This document shows positions 23,293 to 33,954 of a stretch of DNA of 64,000 bases, in pieces (position 1 is the first letter of the stretch; every line of letters begins with the position of its first letter). Position numbers and translations under genes: made by a program. This stretch comes from Neurospora tetrasperma FGSC 2508. Its lineage: Eukaryota > Ascomycota > Sordariomycetes > Sordariales > Sordariaceae. Location: contig NW_009799179.1 in assembly GCF_000213175.1 (NCBI RefSeq), positions 2,279,744-2,343,743 of the forward strand. Direction: 5' to 3'. The notes beneath the pieces were generated by a model. The model saw only the letters and a list, made by a program, of their open reading frames with translations, ran no database searches and had not been told where the DNA came from.

Positions 23293-24016
23293 ACACCATC
23301 ATGATCGGTTTATCAAGCGCTACTGTCCAAGTCGGCACGGGTGTGTCCTAGTTATACCCCTCCGTCAAATCTACCTTCAGAGTGTCTCATCCTGGTGATG
23401 GAGACAACCGATGAAGTCGACAGCCGCCTCGCGTTCGGTGGCATTGTGAGCTGGATGATACATGGCCATGCAGTTGCTTGAACTGGCCCAGACTCCCGCC
23501 ATTCGATGCAGTAGAAGGGGCTGAAGTGTGGATGCACAAGCGGTTCCATTCAAATGGCCGAGCAGCCAGTGCTGTACGTCATTTGTTGTGGATGAACGAG
23601 CTCAATAAGGGCCGAACAAGCGAGGGAGAAGGCACTAAAAAGGGAATGGATAAAGGAAACTACAAAAAGGGGGTCTCATGAGCACAGAGGAGTGAGGGAC
23701 TCAGCGGGAGCACGGTATGATTCATTCAGCAATTATTGCCTTCAGGTTGTACAACCACATCTTGTCTTCAATGGTCCTTTTTTTTCTTCTCCGTGACGCG
23801 GAGATGCTTAAAAGGCCTCCTCTGTTAAATTTCTCAAGCCCCTGCTTCCACTGAATCCACCCTAGCTCATGATCGAAAGTCTCTCTACCAGATACGGTTT
23901 CCATACCTCTAACCATCTAGGCCCTACGAGGTCGATTTTTTCCATTTCTTTCAGAGTCTCGGCAAAATACTTAATTATAAGGCTTCTGTCCGCCAGGCCC
24001 AGCTCAACTTCGCAGC
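23293..24016. other. Intergenic region
   Basis: 3' region of the RRM gene and promoter of the CFEM-like gene. No gene seen. Confidence 0.5.
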
Positions 24017-24823
24017 ATGGCTTCAAAATTCACCATCACCTTACTCATCACCCTAAGCCTCACAACCCACATCAAGGCCGATATCCCCGTCTCCATCTTC
24101 TCCTACACGCCTTACCTCCGACAGCGAGAATGCGTCAAAGATTGCATCTGGCATTCGGGTCCCACAGCAGAAGACCTCATCATCGCCCTCGGGTGCAGAG
24201 GGCCATGGGTTAACGAATGTTATTGCGGCGGCAACGATGATTACGCACACGCCAGCACAGCTAGCTCGTTTCTCAGGAGCTGCGTGGCCAAGAGTTGCCG
24301 AACTTCGTCAACCGATTCACTGGTTACGAGCGCTTTTGACCTTTATGATGAGTACTGCGCCGAGGCGGGGATGGCGGTACCTTTGGTGGTGGCTAGTCCT
24401 ACCAGGACGGAGGATAAGGTGACGGGTGTGGTGACTGGGTCTGGAGGAGATCGGGAGCCGACGGCGGGTGGAGGGTCTGATTCAGGAATGTCTAATAAAG
24501 GCTCAGGTGAGTTTGATCATAATGCGTTCCCTGAGAGCTTTTGCAGTCTCTGCCTATTCCATCATGGCCGATTTGCTACTACCTTACCAGGTTTATCCAC
24601 CGGCGCGAAAGTCGGGATAGCAGTCGGCTCTGCAGCCGCTGCTTTGGCGCTGGCTGCATCTGCTGTCATTACCTGGCGACTCAAGGTCAACGCTCGTGTA
24701 TCTCCTCCCCGGCGCAGGAATGTTACTGAAGTCAGAACAAATGACGCCGGAAAAACTGAAATTCCTCGACTGCAAATGTTTCGGCACCCAGGGCTTCCAG
24801 CAGCGACAACTCGTTACAACTAA
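24017..24823 (+). CDS. CFEM-like Cys-rich membrane protein
   Basis: The start ATG is at 24017. The protein begins with a signal peptide (MASKFTITLLITLSLTTHIKA). An eight-Cys domain follows at ~residues 37-115 (RECVKDC, ALGCRG, NECYCGG, LRSCVAKSC, YDEYCAEAG), which fits the CFEM spacing loosely. Then come a Gly/Ser/Thr linker, one TM helix (VGIAVGSAAAALALAASAVI) and a basic tail. An 84-nt intron is likely at 24507-24590 (GTGAGT...ACCAG). It is a multiple of three and lacks stops, so both spliced (240 aa) and unspliced (268 aa) forms are open. The spliced form gives the smoother linker (KGSG-LSTGAKVGIAVG). CFEM proteins act in surface adhesion, haem uptake or signalling; which applies here is unknown. 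Confidence 0.75.
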   Translation: MASKFTITLLITLSLTTHIKADIPVSIFSYTPYLRQRECVKDCIWHSGPTAEDLIIALGCRGPWVNECYCGGNDDYAHASTASSFLRSCVAKSCRTSSTDSLVTSAFDLYDEYCAEAGMAVPLVVASPTRTEDKVTGVVTGSGGDREPTAGGGSDSGMSNKGSGEFDHNAFPESFCSLCLFHHGRFATTLPGLSTGAKVGIAVGSAAAALALAASAVITWRLKVNARVSPPRRRNVTEVRTNDAGKTEIPRLQMFRHPGLPAATTRYN

Positions 24824-25428
24824 AGAGCCGAAATATGCCAAGATCCTCTGACCTCCAAACGAACTACATTCGCGTTCCACATACCGCATGCAAGCGTTCA
24901 CCGGCCCCCGTGGCCCTACTGGGTATTACACGGCCCCGGCCTGTCAAATGTGAAAGGCGCTACGTCATTGGGCCGCATCTACATCTCCGTGCGCGCCGTC
25001 CCGATCTCTGCGGACGGGATCTTCGAACGTGCATGCCGAGTGGCGGCTTACAAGGGGCTTCTCCGCAGTTGCAGTCAAATATCCGGAGTGCGTCTGAGGA
25101 GAAGAGGAGATGGGGTGACAGCCGCCCCAATAGGGTTTCAGCCGCTTAATTACAAAATGTTGGGGTAAAGACGAGACGGTGACAATGACGAGGGAAACAG
25201 GGTAAGTGAAGAATCATATCGTCATATACTCGAAACAACGGATGAGGGTGCCGTTGAAGGATGCCGGTAGTGGGAAAAGACGTGATTACTTTAGGATCTT
25301 GTTTAAAGGTTAAGATGGTCAATTAATATATGTACTGCCATCATGTCTCACCATACCTATCTATCTTCAGATGTCCCACTCATTCATACCAACAAGCCTG
25401 TCAACTACCAGCTTGTTACCTATGAACC
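24824..25428 (+). other. Intergenic region, GH3 promoter
   Basis: Between the CFEM-like gene and the beta-xylosidase. It holds three GGNTAA motifs listed separately. No gene seen. Confidence 0.5.
25163..25314 (+). promoter_or_regulatory. Candidate xylanolytic-regulator motifs (GGNTAA x3)
   Basis: GGGTAAA at 25163-25169, GGGTAAG at 25200-25206 and GGTTAAG at 25308-25314 lie 115-266 bp before the GH3 ATG. XlnR/XLR-1-type Zn2Cys6 activators of xylan genes bind GGCTAA/GGNTAAA-like sites. Such short motifs also occur by chance, so this is suggestive only. Confidence 0.35.
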
Positions 25429-28127
25429 ATGAAGCCACCCACTCATTCCTTGTTCCCTTTGCTTGCCTCTGTCCTCACGGCCAACGCCTTTCAATTCCCC
25501 GACTGCGTCAACGGCCCTCTAGCCAAATCCAAAGCATGCGATGTTACCGGCACGGCACCAGAACGCGCAGCATCGTTGGTTGACCAGTTAACCATTGACG
25601 AGAAGCTCGTCAACCTCGTTGAGTAGAACATCCCATATCCTTGTCTTCACATCGTAACACTGAAACTAACCTCTGCCCAAATAGCCGAGCTCTTGGGGCC
25701 TCTCGCATTGGTTTACCCAAGTATGCGTGGTGGTCAGAAGGTCTTCACGGCGTCGCCGGTTCCCCCGGCGTCACCTTCAACACCACCGGCTACCCGTTCT
25801 CCTACGCCACTTCTTTCGCCAACGCCATCAACCTCGGCGCCTCCTTTGACGACGACCTAGTGTACGAAGTCGGCACAGCCATCAGCACCGAAGCAAGGGC
25901 ATTTGCTAACTTTGGCTTTGGCGGGCTGGATTACTGGACGCCAAATGTCAACCCCTACAAAGACCCGAGATGGGGGAGAGGGGCCGAGACTCCCGGGGAA
26001 GACCCCCTTCATATCAAGGGGTATGTGAAAGCGATGTTGGCGGGCTTGGAGGGGAACGAGACGGTGAGGAAGGTGATTGCGACTTGCAAACATTATGCTG
26101 CATATGATTTGGAGAGGTGGCACGGCCTGACGAGGTATGAGTTTGAGGCGATCGTGACTCTGCAGGATCTGAGTGAGTATTATTTACCGCCATTTCAGCA
26201 GTGTGCGAGGGATTCTAAGGTGGGGAGTATCATGTGCAGGTATGTCCGTCCTTCCCTTGCTACAAGCGTCTTATGGCCAACCAGATCTCGAAGTGGGAAG
26301 TGCATATGCTGACCTGTCGGTCCCAAATCCAGCTACAACGCCCTCACCATTCGTGACATGGCAGGCGGCAATCCAGACGAGATAATCAACCTCACGACGG
26401 CACAGCCAGCCTGCGCAAATACATACCTAATGACCATTTTGCGCGACCACTGGAACTGGACCGAACACAACAACTACATCACATCTGATTGCAATGCCAT
26501 CCTGGATTTTCTACCTGACAACCACAACTTCTCGCAAACGCCCGCCGAAGCCGCCGCAGCGGCCTACAAAGCCGGTACTGACACGGTCTGCGAGGTATCG
26601 GGTTCCCCGCTCACGGATGTCGTCGGCGCTTACAACCAGTCCCTTCTCCCGGAAGCCGTCATCGACACCGCCCTCCGCCGTCTTTACGAAGGTCTTATTC
26701 GCGCCGGCTATCTCGACCACGGCCGTTCTTCTGCTGTCGCCGGCGGCGATGGTGGCTCGTTCTCCTCCCCAGCTTATGACGCCCTAAACTGGGAGGACGT
26801 CAACACCCCATCCACCCAAGAACTAGCTCTCCGTTCTGCGACGGAGGGTATCGTCCTGCTCAAAAACTCCGGTAGTCTCCTCCCCTTGGACTTTTCATCA
26901 GGGAAGAAAGTAGCGCTGATAGGCCACTGGGCCAATGCCACTGGGACGATGCGCGGTCCGTACTCCGGTATACCGCCCTTTTATCATAACCCGCTCTACG
27001 CCGCGCAGCAGCTGAACCTCTCCTTTTCCTACGCCAACGGTCCTGTTGTGAACGCCAGTGACCCGGATACTTGGACCGCTCCCGCTTTGGCGGCTGCGGA
27101 AGGGGCTGATGTGGTTTTATATTTCGGTGGGACGGACACGACTGTTGCTTCGGAGGATCTCGATCGAGAGTCCATCGCGTGGCCGAAGGCGCAAATGAAG
27201 TTGCTTTCGGAGCTGGCGGGACTGGGGAAACCGTTGGTGGTCATCCAGCTAGGCGACCAAGTGGATGATTCTTTTCTCCTAGAAAACGGGAACGTGTCTT
27301 CGATTTTGTGGGTCGGCTACCCAGGCCAGTCGGGCGGGACGGCAGTATTTGATGTTTTGACAGGCAAGAAAGCGCCGGCGGGACGGTTGCCGGTAACTCA
27401 ATACCCGGAAGGCTATGTTGACGAGGTACCGTTGACGGAGATGGCGTTGCGTCCTTTTAACCACTCCTCCTCCACCTCCTCCTCTTCTAACCCGGAAGAG
27501 GAAGTCTCCGTTCAAGGAAGCGGCAGCCTAACAATCCAACCCCGCTCAACCCCCGGAAACAAAACCCTTTCTTCCCCCGGCCGCACCTACAAATGGTACT
27601 CCAACCCCGTCCTTCCCTTCGGTTACGGACTTCATTATACCACTTTCAACGTCTCCCTTTCTCTTTCCTCCAACGCCTCCTCCCCCTCCCCCTCCTTTTC
27701 CATCCCCTCCCTCCTCACCCCCTGCACCGCCACCCACCTCGACCTCTGTCCCTTCTCCCCTTCTGCCAACTCCGCCCTCTCCATCTCCATAACCAACACC
27801 GGCACCCACACCTCCGATTACGTCGCCCTCCTCTTTTTGTCTGGAGAATTCGGACCTAAACCGTACCCGCTCAAGACGTTGGTGAGCTATAAGCGGGTGA
27901 AAGATATCAAGCCGGGGGAGACGGTTACGGTTAAAGATGTGCCGGTGAGCTTGGGGGCGATTAGTAGGGTGGATGGAGACGGGAACACGGTTTTGTATCC
28001 GGGGACTTATCGGTTTGCTGTTGATGTTGACGGGTCACAGGGAGTAGAGAGGGGTAAGGAGGTGGTGGTTGAATTGGTGGGTGAGGAGGCGGTGCTGGAC
28101 GAGTTCCCGCAGCCACCCAAGGAGTGA
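25429..28127 (+). CDS. Secreted GH3 beta-xylosidase
   Basis: Three exons (25429-25622, 25685-26239, 26333-28127) join to 847 aa. Intron 1 (62 nt) has an unusual GTAGAA donor but a good CTAAC branch site; intron 2 is 93 nt. The signal peptide ends near residue 20. The GH3 N-terminal barrel shows YAWWSEGLHGVAG, DYWTPNVNPYKDPRWGRG, CKHYAAYDLE and MCSYNAL. The nucleophile is Asp302 in YITSDCNAIL. The C-terminal GH3 domain (VALIGHWANATG, VVLYFGGTD, VVIQLGDQVDD, WVGYPGQSGGTAV) and a fibronectin-III-like domain (SNPVLPFGYGLHYT onward) follow. This layout is that of fungal exo-1,4-beta-xylosidases (XlnD/Bxl1 group), which release xylose from xylo-oligomers. The gene ends 280 bp from the convergent acetylxylan esterase. 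A Ser/Pro-rich insert occurs near residues 690-700. Confidence 0.93.
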
Positions 28128-28407
28128 GTACTGTAGGTAGAGTGAGTGAAAAGAATAAGCAGAGGGGAGATATGGAGGTGAGGATGTTTGGATAAGTCAC
28201 TGGAAGGCTGCAAGAGACCAGTTATGGTATGGGTTTGTAGAGGTAAATATATATATGGCTTAAGTATGTACATCGAAGTCATAGTCGTCATCTTCACAAG
28301 TAATCATGACTCGTGGTTGGACTAATCAACAAATTTCTCGTTCCCTCTCCTTGGTCATCTCTTGACTCTTTTCTCCATTTCTCCCTCAGAGCACGCTTCC
28401 CACTCCT

Positions 28408-29722
28408 TTACACGCACTGAGAGTACCAATCGTTCATCTTCTTGCAAGTAGTAGAGCTGGCGCAAGCAGTGCAGCCAGTATATCCATTGCCTCCGCACTG
28501 GCCCCAACGCTGGACGGTGCACCCACCCTTGCTAGCAGGGGCAGCAGGGGCAGCAGGGGCAGCAGAGCTAGGGGTCGCCGGAGCAGTCGAAGGCCTGACA
28601 CAGGCAAGAAGCGTGGTAGTAGGAGCAGCAACCGCAGCAGCATGAGTGGTAGCAGGAGGAGCAGCTTTGCTAGGCGAGGCGTTGTTGTTGCCAGTAATAC
28701 CGAACCACTCGAGATCATCTTGAGGAAACATGGGAGTGGCATGTGTGATGCCAGTTCCGTATGCACCAACTAGATTGGGGCCGTAAACGTACTTGGTCCA
28801 ACCCGAAGCAGGCTGGTTAGAGAGAGTCTGCTGGGGCTGGCCGTACGTGTAGCCGAAGACACCGGCCCACTGCTTGAGTGTCTCGTTGAAGTTTTGCGGG
28901 TAGAGGGTAGTGTCGGCGGAGCCGTGATGGATCATCATCCTCGGGCGAGGGCCCTCGTAGCCTGGATACATGTTAAAGACCACGTTGGCCCATTCCTGCT
29001 GGCTGTGGATGGAGTGGCCCTGCGAGCAGGTCGAGTTCCAGCCATTGACGGTGCCCGTCGCAAAACAGCCGGCACTAATGCCAGAGTACACGGACGCCGC
29101 CGCGAAGAGCTCCGGGTAGGTAGCGGCCATGACGTTGGTCATCATAGCGCCGGAGCTGGTACCGGTGACGAAGACCTTGCTGGCGTCGGCACCGTACTGC
29201 TTGATGGTATAAGTAACCATCTAACCGATGTGTTGTTAGCAATCAAAAACCTTTGACATGATCAGATTGCTGTCTGGAGACTTACGTTGGCAATGGAGTT
29301 GCTGTTGCCTCCACCGTTGTGGGTGAGAGAGGCCGGTGATGAGACATCCCAGCAAGTGCCTTTGTAGGGAGATTCGGGGTAGATAACCTATCCATAGCAG
29401 CCCCTGTTAGTGATGTTCTCGAGAAGAAGGTCAAACACACAAGAAGCCCAGCACTGACAATGTAGCCATATTTCTCAGCCAACTGGGCATACTGAGTGCC
29501 CTGGTAGAAGGCCTGAGCGGTGCCGCTGCAGTAGTGAATGGCGACAATGATGGCGGGCTTGGTAGCGAGTTTGTTGGGGACATAGAGGTACATCTTGACG
29601 CCAGAGGGGTTAGAGCCGAAGTTGGCGACCTGCTGGAGCGAAGCACGCTTGACGACCTCTGCGGCGCTCGCGAGGGAGGCGCCGAGGGCCAAGAGGCCGG
29701 AGGCGAAGGACGAGAACTTCAT
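28408..29722 (-). CDS. Secreted acetylxylan esterase, CE1-type, with CBM1
   Basis: Three exons (29722-29459, 29387-29286, 29220-28408) encode 392 aa. The frame is open further upstream, but the ATG at 29722 gives a signal peptide ([20 protein letters not shown]). The catalytic domain is a feruloyl/acetylxylan-esterase alpha/beta hydrolase: nucleophile Ser144 in [20 protein letters not shown] and [13 protein letters not shown] upstream, and GITHATPMF near the end with the probable catalytic His. A ~60-residue Ala/Pro/Thr linker (with PAA repeats from a GCAGGG tandem repeat at ~28540-28570) leads to a complete type-1 cellulose-binding module at residues ~356-392 ([14 protein letters not shown] through WYSQC). 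The enzyme removes acetyl groups from xylan and so would assist the neighbouring beta-xylosidase. Feruloyl esterase activity is the alternative; acetylxylan esterase fits better. Confidence 0.93.
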
Positions 29723-31933
29723 TGTCGTCAAAGATGGATTGGTTCTTCCAAACAACAAACTTGTCGATGGATGATACGGCTGGAGGGAACGAGTGTCTGC
29801 CTCTTGTCGAGAATCTCATAAACTTGGACGGCCATGGACATGCGTGCCCTCTTAAACCCCTTTGTGCGTCTACTCGCAAGCACCATGGGCACCAACCCTG
29901 GCCAGCTTGGAATGAATCGGCATAGTCGGCATGGCCGGCGGCTGGCCATCAAATCTCAAGGTCAGGCAAGCGATGAACCGAAGTGGACTCGATCGCGGAC
30001 GGACAGGCTCCGGATGAACCATGATGGGTGAGGTTGCATGAGCCGGGGGGTTTGAAACAGCCCGTTGCCTCATCCTGATTCGCGGGTTATCACAGCTACC
30101 ATCCTGTCTCTTCTTCGAATCTTGCGAGGCTGAGTTAATGATGTGAGCTACTAATTCGAACGATATCAGGTCCATGTGTTGTTGCTCGGGGGACCTCATC
30201 TGGGGATGATTTGGGGAAAGTTACAGTCGAAATCTTTCGGTGGCGCATCAGGAATCTTTTCAACTCGGAACATAAAGACCCACATTTGTTAGTGAGTGTG
30301 AACGGACGCAACCCTCCTTCATTTCAACTTGTATCAAGACGCCTCAAGAGCCTCAAATGGACGTTTGATATCTGCTAGTAGGAAAGAACCAAGCTCAGTA
30401 GGTTTAGCCCTTTGGTTCTTCCTAAATCATAGCAAAAGAGGATGAGTATATGAGGCAAGCCTAGTTGCATAACACCAAGGGACCACAAACAGACATCAGA
30501 GATACCTATGTAACGATGCACAACTGCAGGGCAAAACACTGTTTCCCGAGCTCAAGCGCACTAATCGTGTTCTGTGCACACAACAACTTGCAGCGAATTT
30601 TTGGCATTTGACCCGTCGAAACGAAGGAAGTGAAGTAACCAACTCAGGTCATCTTACCTATTTATTTGGTGATGATGTCAGCGACCCAACTCCTAGTTCG
30701 TTTCGTTTCGTTTCAAACGTCACCCTCTCCCTCTTTTCTCTGTGCCAAGAAAACAGCCAAGCGTTTGAGCTTTGAGAACCGAATGGTTAGTTGCACCTCG
30801 CTGCACATATACATCAACCCTGGTTTAATTGTTAGCGTGGTTCTTGCTCTACGTCCTTTTCTATGGGGGTTAACAGTACCGAGCTAACAATCAAACAAGG
30901 GGTGATGTGTACAAAGTACCCAAGTACCCAAGTACATAGGTAAGCGCACCACTACCACGTACCCGGTTACGATTTCCGTCTGTACCGTTTCTTCTTCCCT
31001 CTTTCTTTTTTCTTTTCTGTACCTCTGTGCCGTGTCGCTCCACGCCAGTAACCAATCCTGCTTCCTCTCTCTCGTCCACCATAGTGCAGTATCGATAGAG
31101 ACCACAAAACAAAACAAAACAACATCCACCTCACACCCTCACACCCTCCCCCCCACACTCACACACTCACTATAAAACAACGAACCAATCCCCTCCCTTC
31201 CCCAAGCCAAGATATTACTCTTCTAGGAAAGTGTTTTGCGCCCGGCGGCCGCGGCCGATGCCTCAAACCCGCCCGAGAGGTACCGACATATGTAGAATTA
31301 CAGGCTCGAGAAACACCAAACGAACCAAAAGATCAAAAGGGAACTTCGCGAACAAAACAAAGCCTGGCGTTTAGCTAAGGGAGGGTACCTATCCTTTCAA
31401 ATAAAGCGGGAATATTTCTAGCGCGCGGTAATGGAACCTTCTCCGTATCCTTCGCGTATTTTTGCCTAAATTATAGGGTTACACCCGCTGTGCGAATGCA
31501 TCGCTAAAAAGGCATGGATGGCTTGTGCTCTGGGGGTTGGAGCTTGAGGAAACAGTATTTCTGTAGAGAACCCAACCATGTTTGGTATCACCACGTGTAC
31601 TTCGTGGGTGTGTGTATGGGTCGGTGGCCTTCCAAAGTCGGTGGAGAAGACCCTTGTGGGGATGTATGCATTTCTGTATTTGTATCGGGTGTTGTACTAG
31701 GAGTGCTGGGTATATTTCTATCTTTTGTTTGTTTGTTTGTCCTCCGTTTCCTAGAAACTGATTACAGAAACAGCTTCCAGGACGGTTTTCGCATGTTGAT
31801 ACAAGGATATACTGAGTAATCATGTAGTCCAGTCCGTATTACTCCCTCTTTCCCCCTCCATCTCACGCCCAACGCCATCTTTTCCAAAACCCATCCCAAC
31901 TCCAACCGCCTCTTCTTCTTGTTCAGAAAAACA
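29723..31933. other. Intergenic stretch, 2.2 kb
   Basis: Promoter of the esterase (left, minus strand) and 3' region of the MFS gene (right). It holds a GGCTAAA motif listed separately, CA-rich and CT-rich low-complexity sequence at 31100-31200 and a GTTT repeat at ~31725-31742. No gene seen. Confidence 0.45.
30403..30409 (-). promoter_or_regulatory. Candidate XlnR/XLR-1 site GGCTAAA
   Basis: The minus strand reads GGCTAAA about 680 bp before the esterase ATG, in the sense orientation for that gene. It matches the classical fungal xylan-regulator core exactly. The distance is long and a single site is weak evidence. Confidence 0.3.
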
Positions 31934-33954
31934 TTACCTACTACCCGCCTTCTCCTCATCCACAGGCGCCCGTCTCCTCCCCTCACCCGCCGCATCCTCC
32001 TTCGCTTTCTTCATATTATCCAACCCCGTCTTATGCTCCTCATGCTCCTTGCTCAACGTCCTCGAGCCAACAAACAGCGAGACGAACAAGCCCAGCGCAG
32101 CAAAGGCAACGTACACAATGTACATGGTGCGCAGGGCGTTGAAGTAGGCCCCACGGGCAATCTGGCGCTGGTCGGGGGGCAAAGAAGCAAGTCGACCCAC
32201 GTTTGACGCGGCGCTTCCTCCCGTCAGGAGACTGGCGTTTTTGGGCCCCAGTTCTTGGACGAGGCGCTCGTGCTGTTTCTCCATGCGGTTTTGAAAGACA
32301 ACACCGCCGATGACGACCGAGATGGATGTCGAGAGCTGGCGGATGAAGCCGAATGTGCCTGTGGCCGCGGCGACGTCGCGGCCGGGGACGGTGGTTTGGA
32401 GAGCAATGAGAGGGGCTTGGAAATTGGGACCAACTCCGACACCAGCAACGATTCTGTTTCAAGTGTCAGTCATTTTGTCCAAGGCGAAGAGAGACGAAAA
32501 AAAGAGATGGCTTACTGGAAGAGGATAATCTTGGCCCAGTTGGGCCTCGGTTCCAAGTCAATGAAAAGCCCAAAGCCCAACGTCATGACTGTCATGCCAA
32601 AGATGATCGGAGGCAAGTACTTGCCCGTCTTTTTGATATAAACACCGGTAGCGGCCGATACAATGGACAGCGACATGGCAAACGCCAACACGTACACTCC
32701 CGACAACAACGGTGTGGCGCCCAGCACAGCCTGGAAGTAAAGCGGGAGGTAGTAACTACCTGAGATAAAGACAAATCCCTGGCAAGCACAGACCAGCAAC
32801 GAAGCCACGCTCGCCCGGCGCTTGAACAGCCGCATCGGGATGACGGGGTACTTGGCGACCTTCCACTCGATCAGACCAAAAATGCCGATCACAACGATGC
32901 CGAACACGATCAAGCAGATAACGGTTGCCGACTTCCAGGGGTACGATACGCCGCCGAACTCCAAGCCGAGCAGGACCATGAGCGTGCCTCCGACAATGGT
33001 CACGGAGCCGAGCCAGTCTACCGCCATCAGGCCCTGGCGAATCGGCGTCCGTGGGTTGTGCAGCTTGAGGACAAACGCCAAAATGGCCATGCCTACTCCC
33101 GAGATGGGCAGATTGATGTAGAAACACCATCTCCATGTGACTTTGCTTGTGAAGGTACCTCCGAGAATGGGTCCAATTGCGCTCGCCAGTGCCCAGACCA
33201 TGCCCATGACACCAAAGTAGATTCCTGTAGCACGCAAGCACCGTCAGCTTTTGTCCCCAAAGCACTTGATCCCCCAAAGAGAAAAAAAAAAAAAAAAAAA
33301 CAACCTACCTCGTTTCCGCATCGAAAACAAATCACTGATACAAATATTCACCAAGATGATGATCCCCCCACCACCCACACCCTGAATCGCCCTCGCAGCC
33401 AACAACATGCCCATATTCTTGCTCAACGCGCAGATCAGGGAGCCAATCCAAAACACGCCCACGGTCATTAACAAAATCGGCTTTCGGCCCCAAATATCTG
33501 AAATCTTGCCCCACATGGGCGCCGTCGCCGCGTTGGCCAAAAGGTACGCCGATCCGATCCATGTGTACCCTGTTGTACTGCCGAACTCCTCAGAAATCGT
33601 GGGGATGGCGACCGTCACGATGGTCACGTCCAGAGCAGCCAGGAAGAGGGCGCTGGCTAGGGCGAGGATAATGGCGGTTGTTTCGAGGCTGGTGCGGCCT
33701 TCTTCGGGGGCGGCTGATGGGCCGGTGACCGTTGTTGGTGGGTCGGTTGGCGGCGCGGTTGGGTCGGCATTTTCGTTGGCTCTTTCGAGCTCTTGCTCTT
33801 TCTCTTGCTCCTCTTTGGTTTGGGGATTGTTGATGTTATTTTGGACCGTGTTGTCGGAACTGCTGCCGTTGTCTGAGGCGGCTGCCGAGGTATGTGTGAG
33901 TGTCGAACTGTCAACGGCCGGTGTCCCCCGACTGCCACGCGCCGCTGACGCCAT
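31934..33954 (-). CDS. MFS drug-efflux-type transporter (DHA2, 14 TM)
   Basis: Three exons (33954-33309, 33224-32516, 32453-31934) give 624 aa. The first ~85 residues are hydrophilic, Ser/Pro/Glu-rich and presumably cytosolic. TM1 carries LFLAALDVTIVTVAIPTI, typical of DHA2. GKISDIWGRKPILL is the loop 2-3 signature, and AARAIQGVGGGGIIILVN is the motif-C-like region. About 14 hydrophobic segments can be counted. The tail is charged (EEHKTGLDNMKKAKEDAAGEGRRR, shown in part). DHA2 antiporters export drugs, toxins or basic amino acids; substrate is unknown. No biosynthetic cluster adjoins. Intron 1 has a run of 19 T starting about 8 nt after the donor. Confidence 0.88.
33282..33300. repeat. Homopolymer A19/T19
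   Basis: Nineteen A on the plus strand, inside intron 1 of the MFS gene, so a T tract in the transcript just after the 5' splice site. Confidence 0.95.

Noticed and set aside
28540-28575. Tandem GCAGGG-type repeat as a separate element
   Set aside because: It encodes the Pro-Ala linker of the esterase, a normal linker feature.
31934-33954. Secondary-metabolite cluster around the MFS transporter
   Set aside because: Neighbours are an esterase and HMG-CoA reductase for primary sterol synthesis; no polyketide or peptide synthetase, terpene cyclase or P450 nearby.
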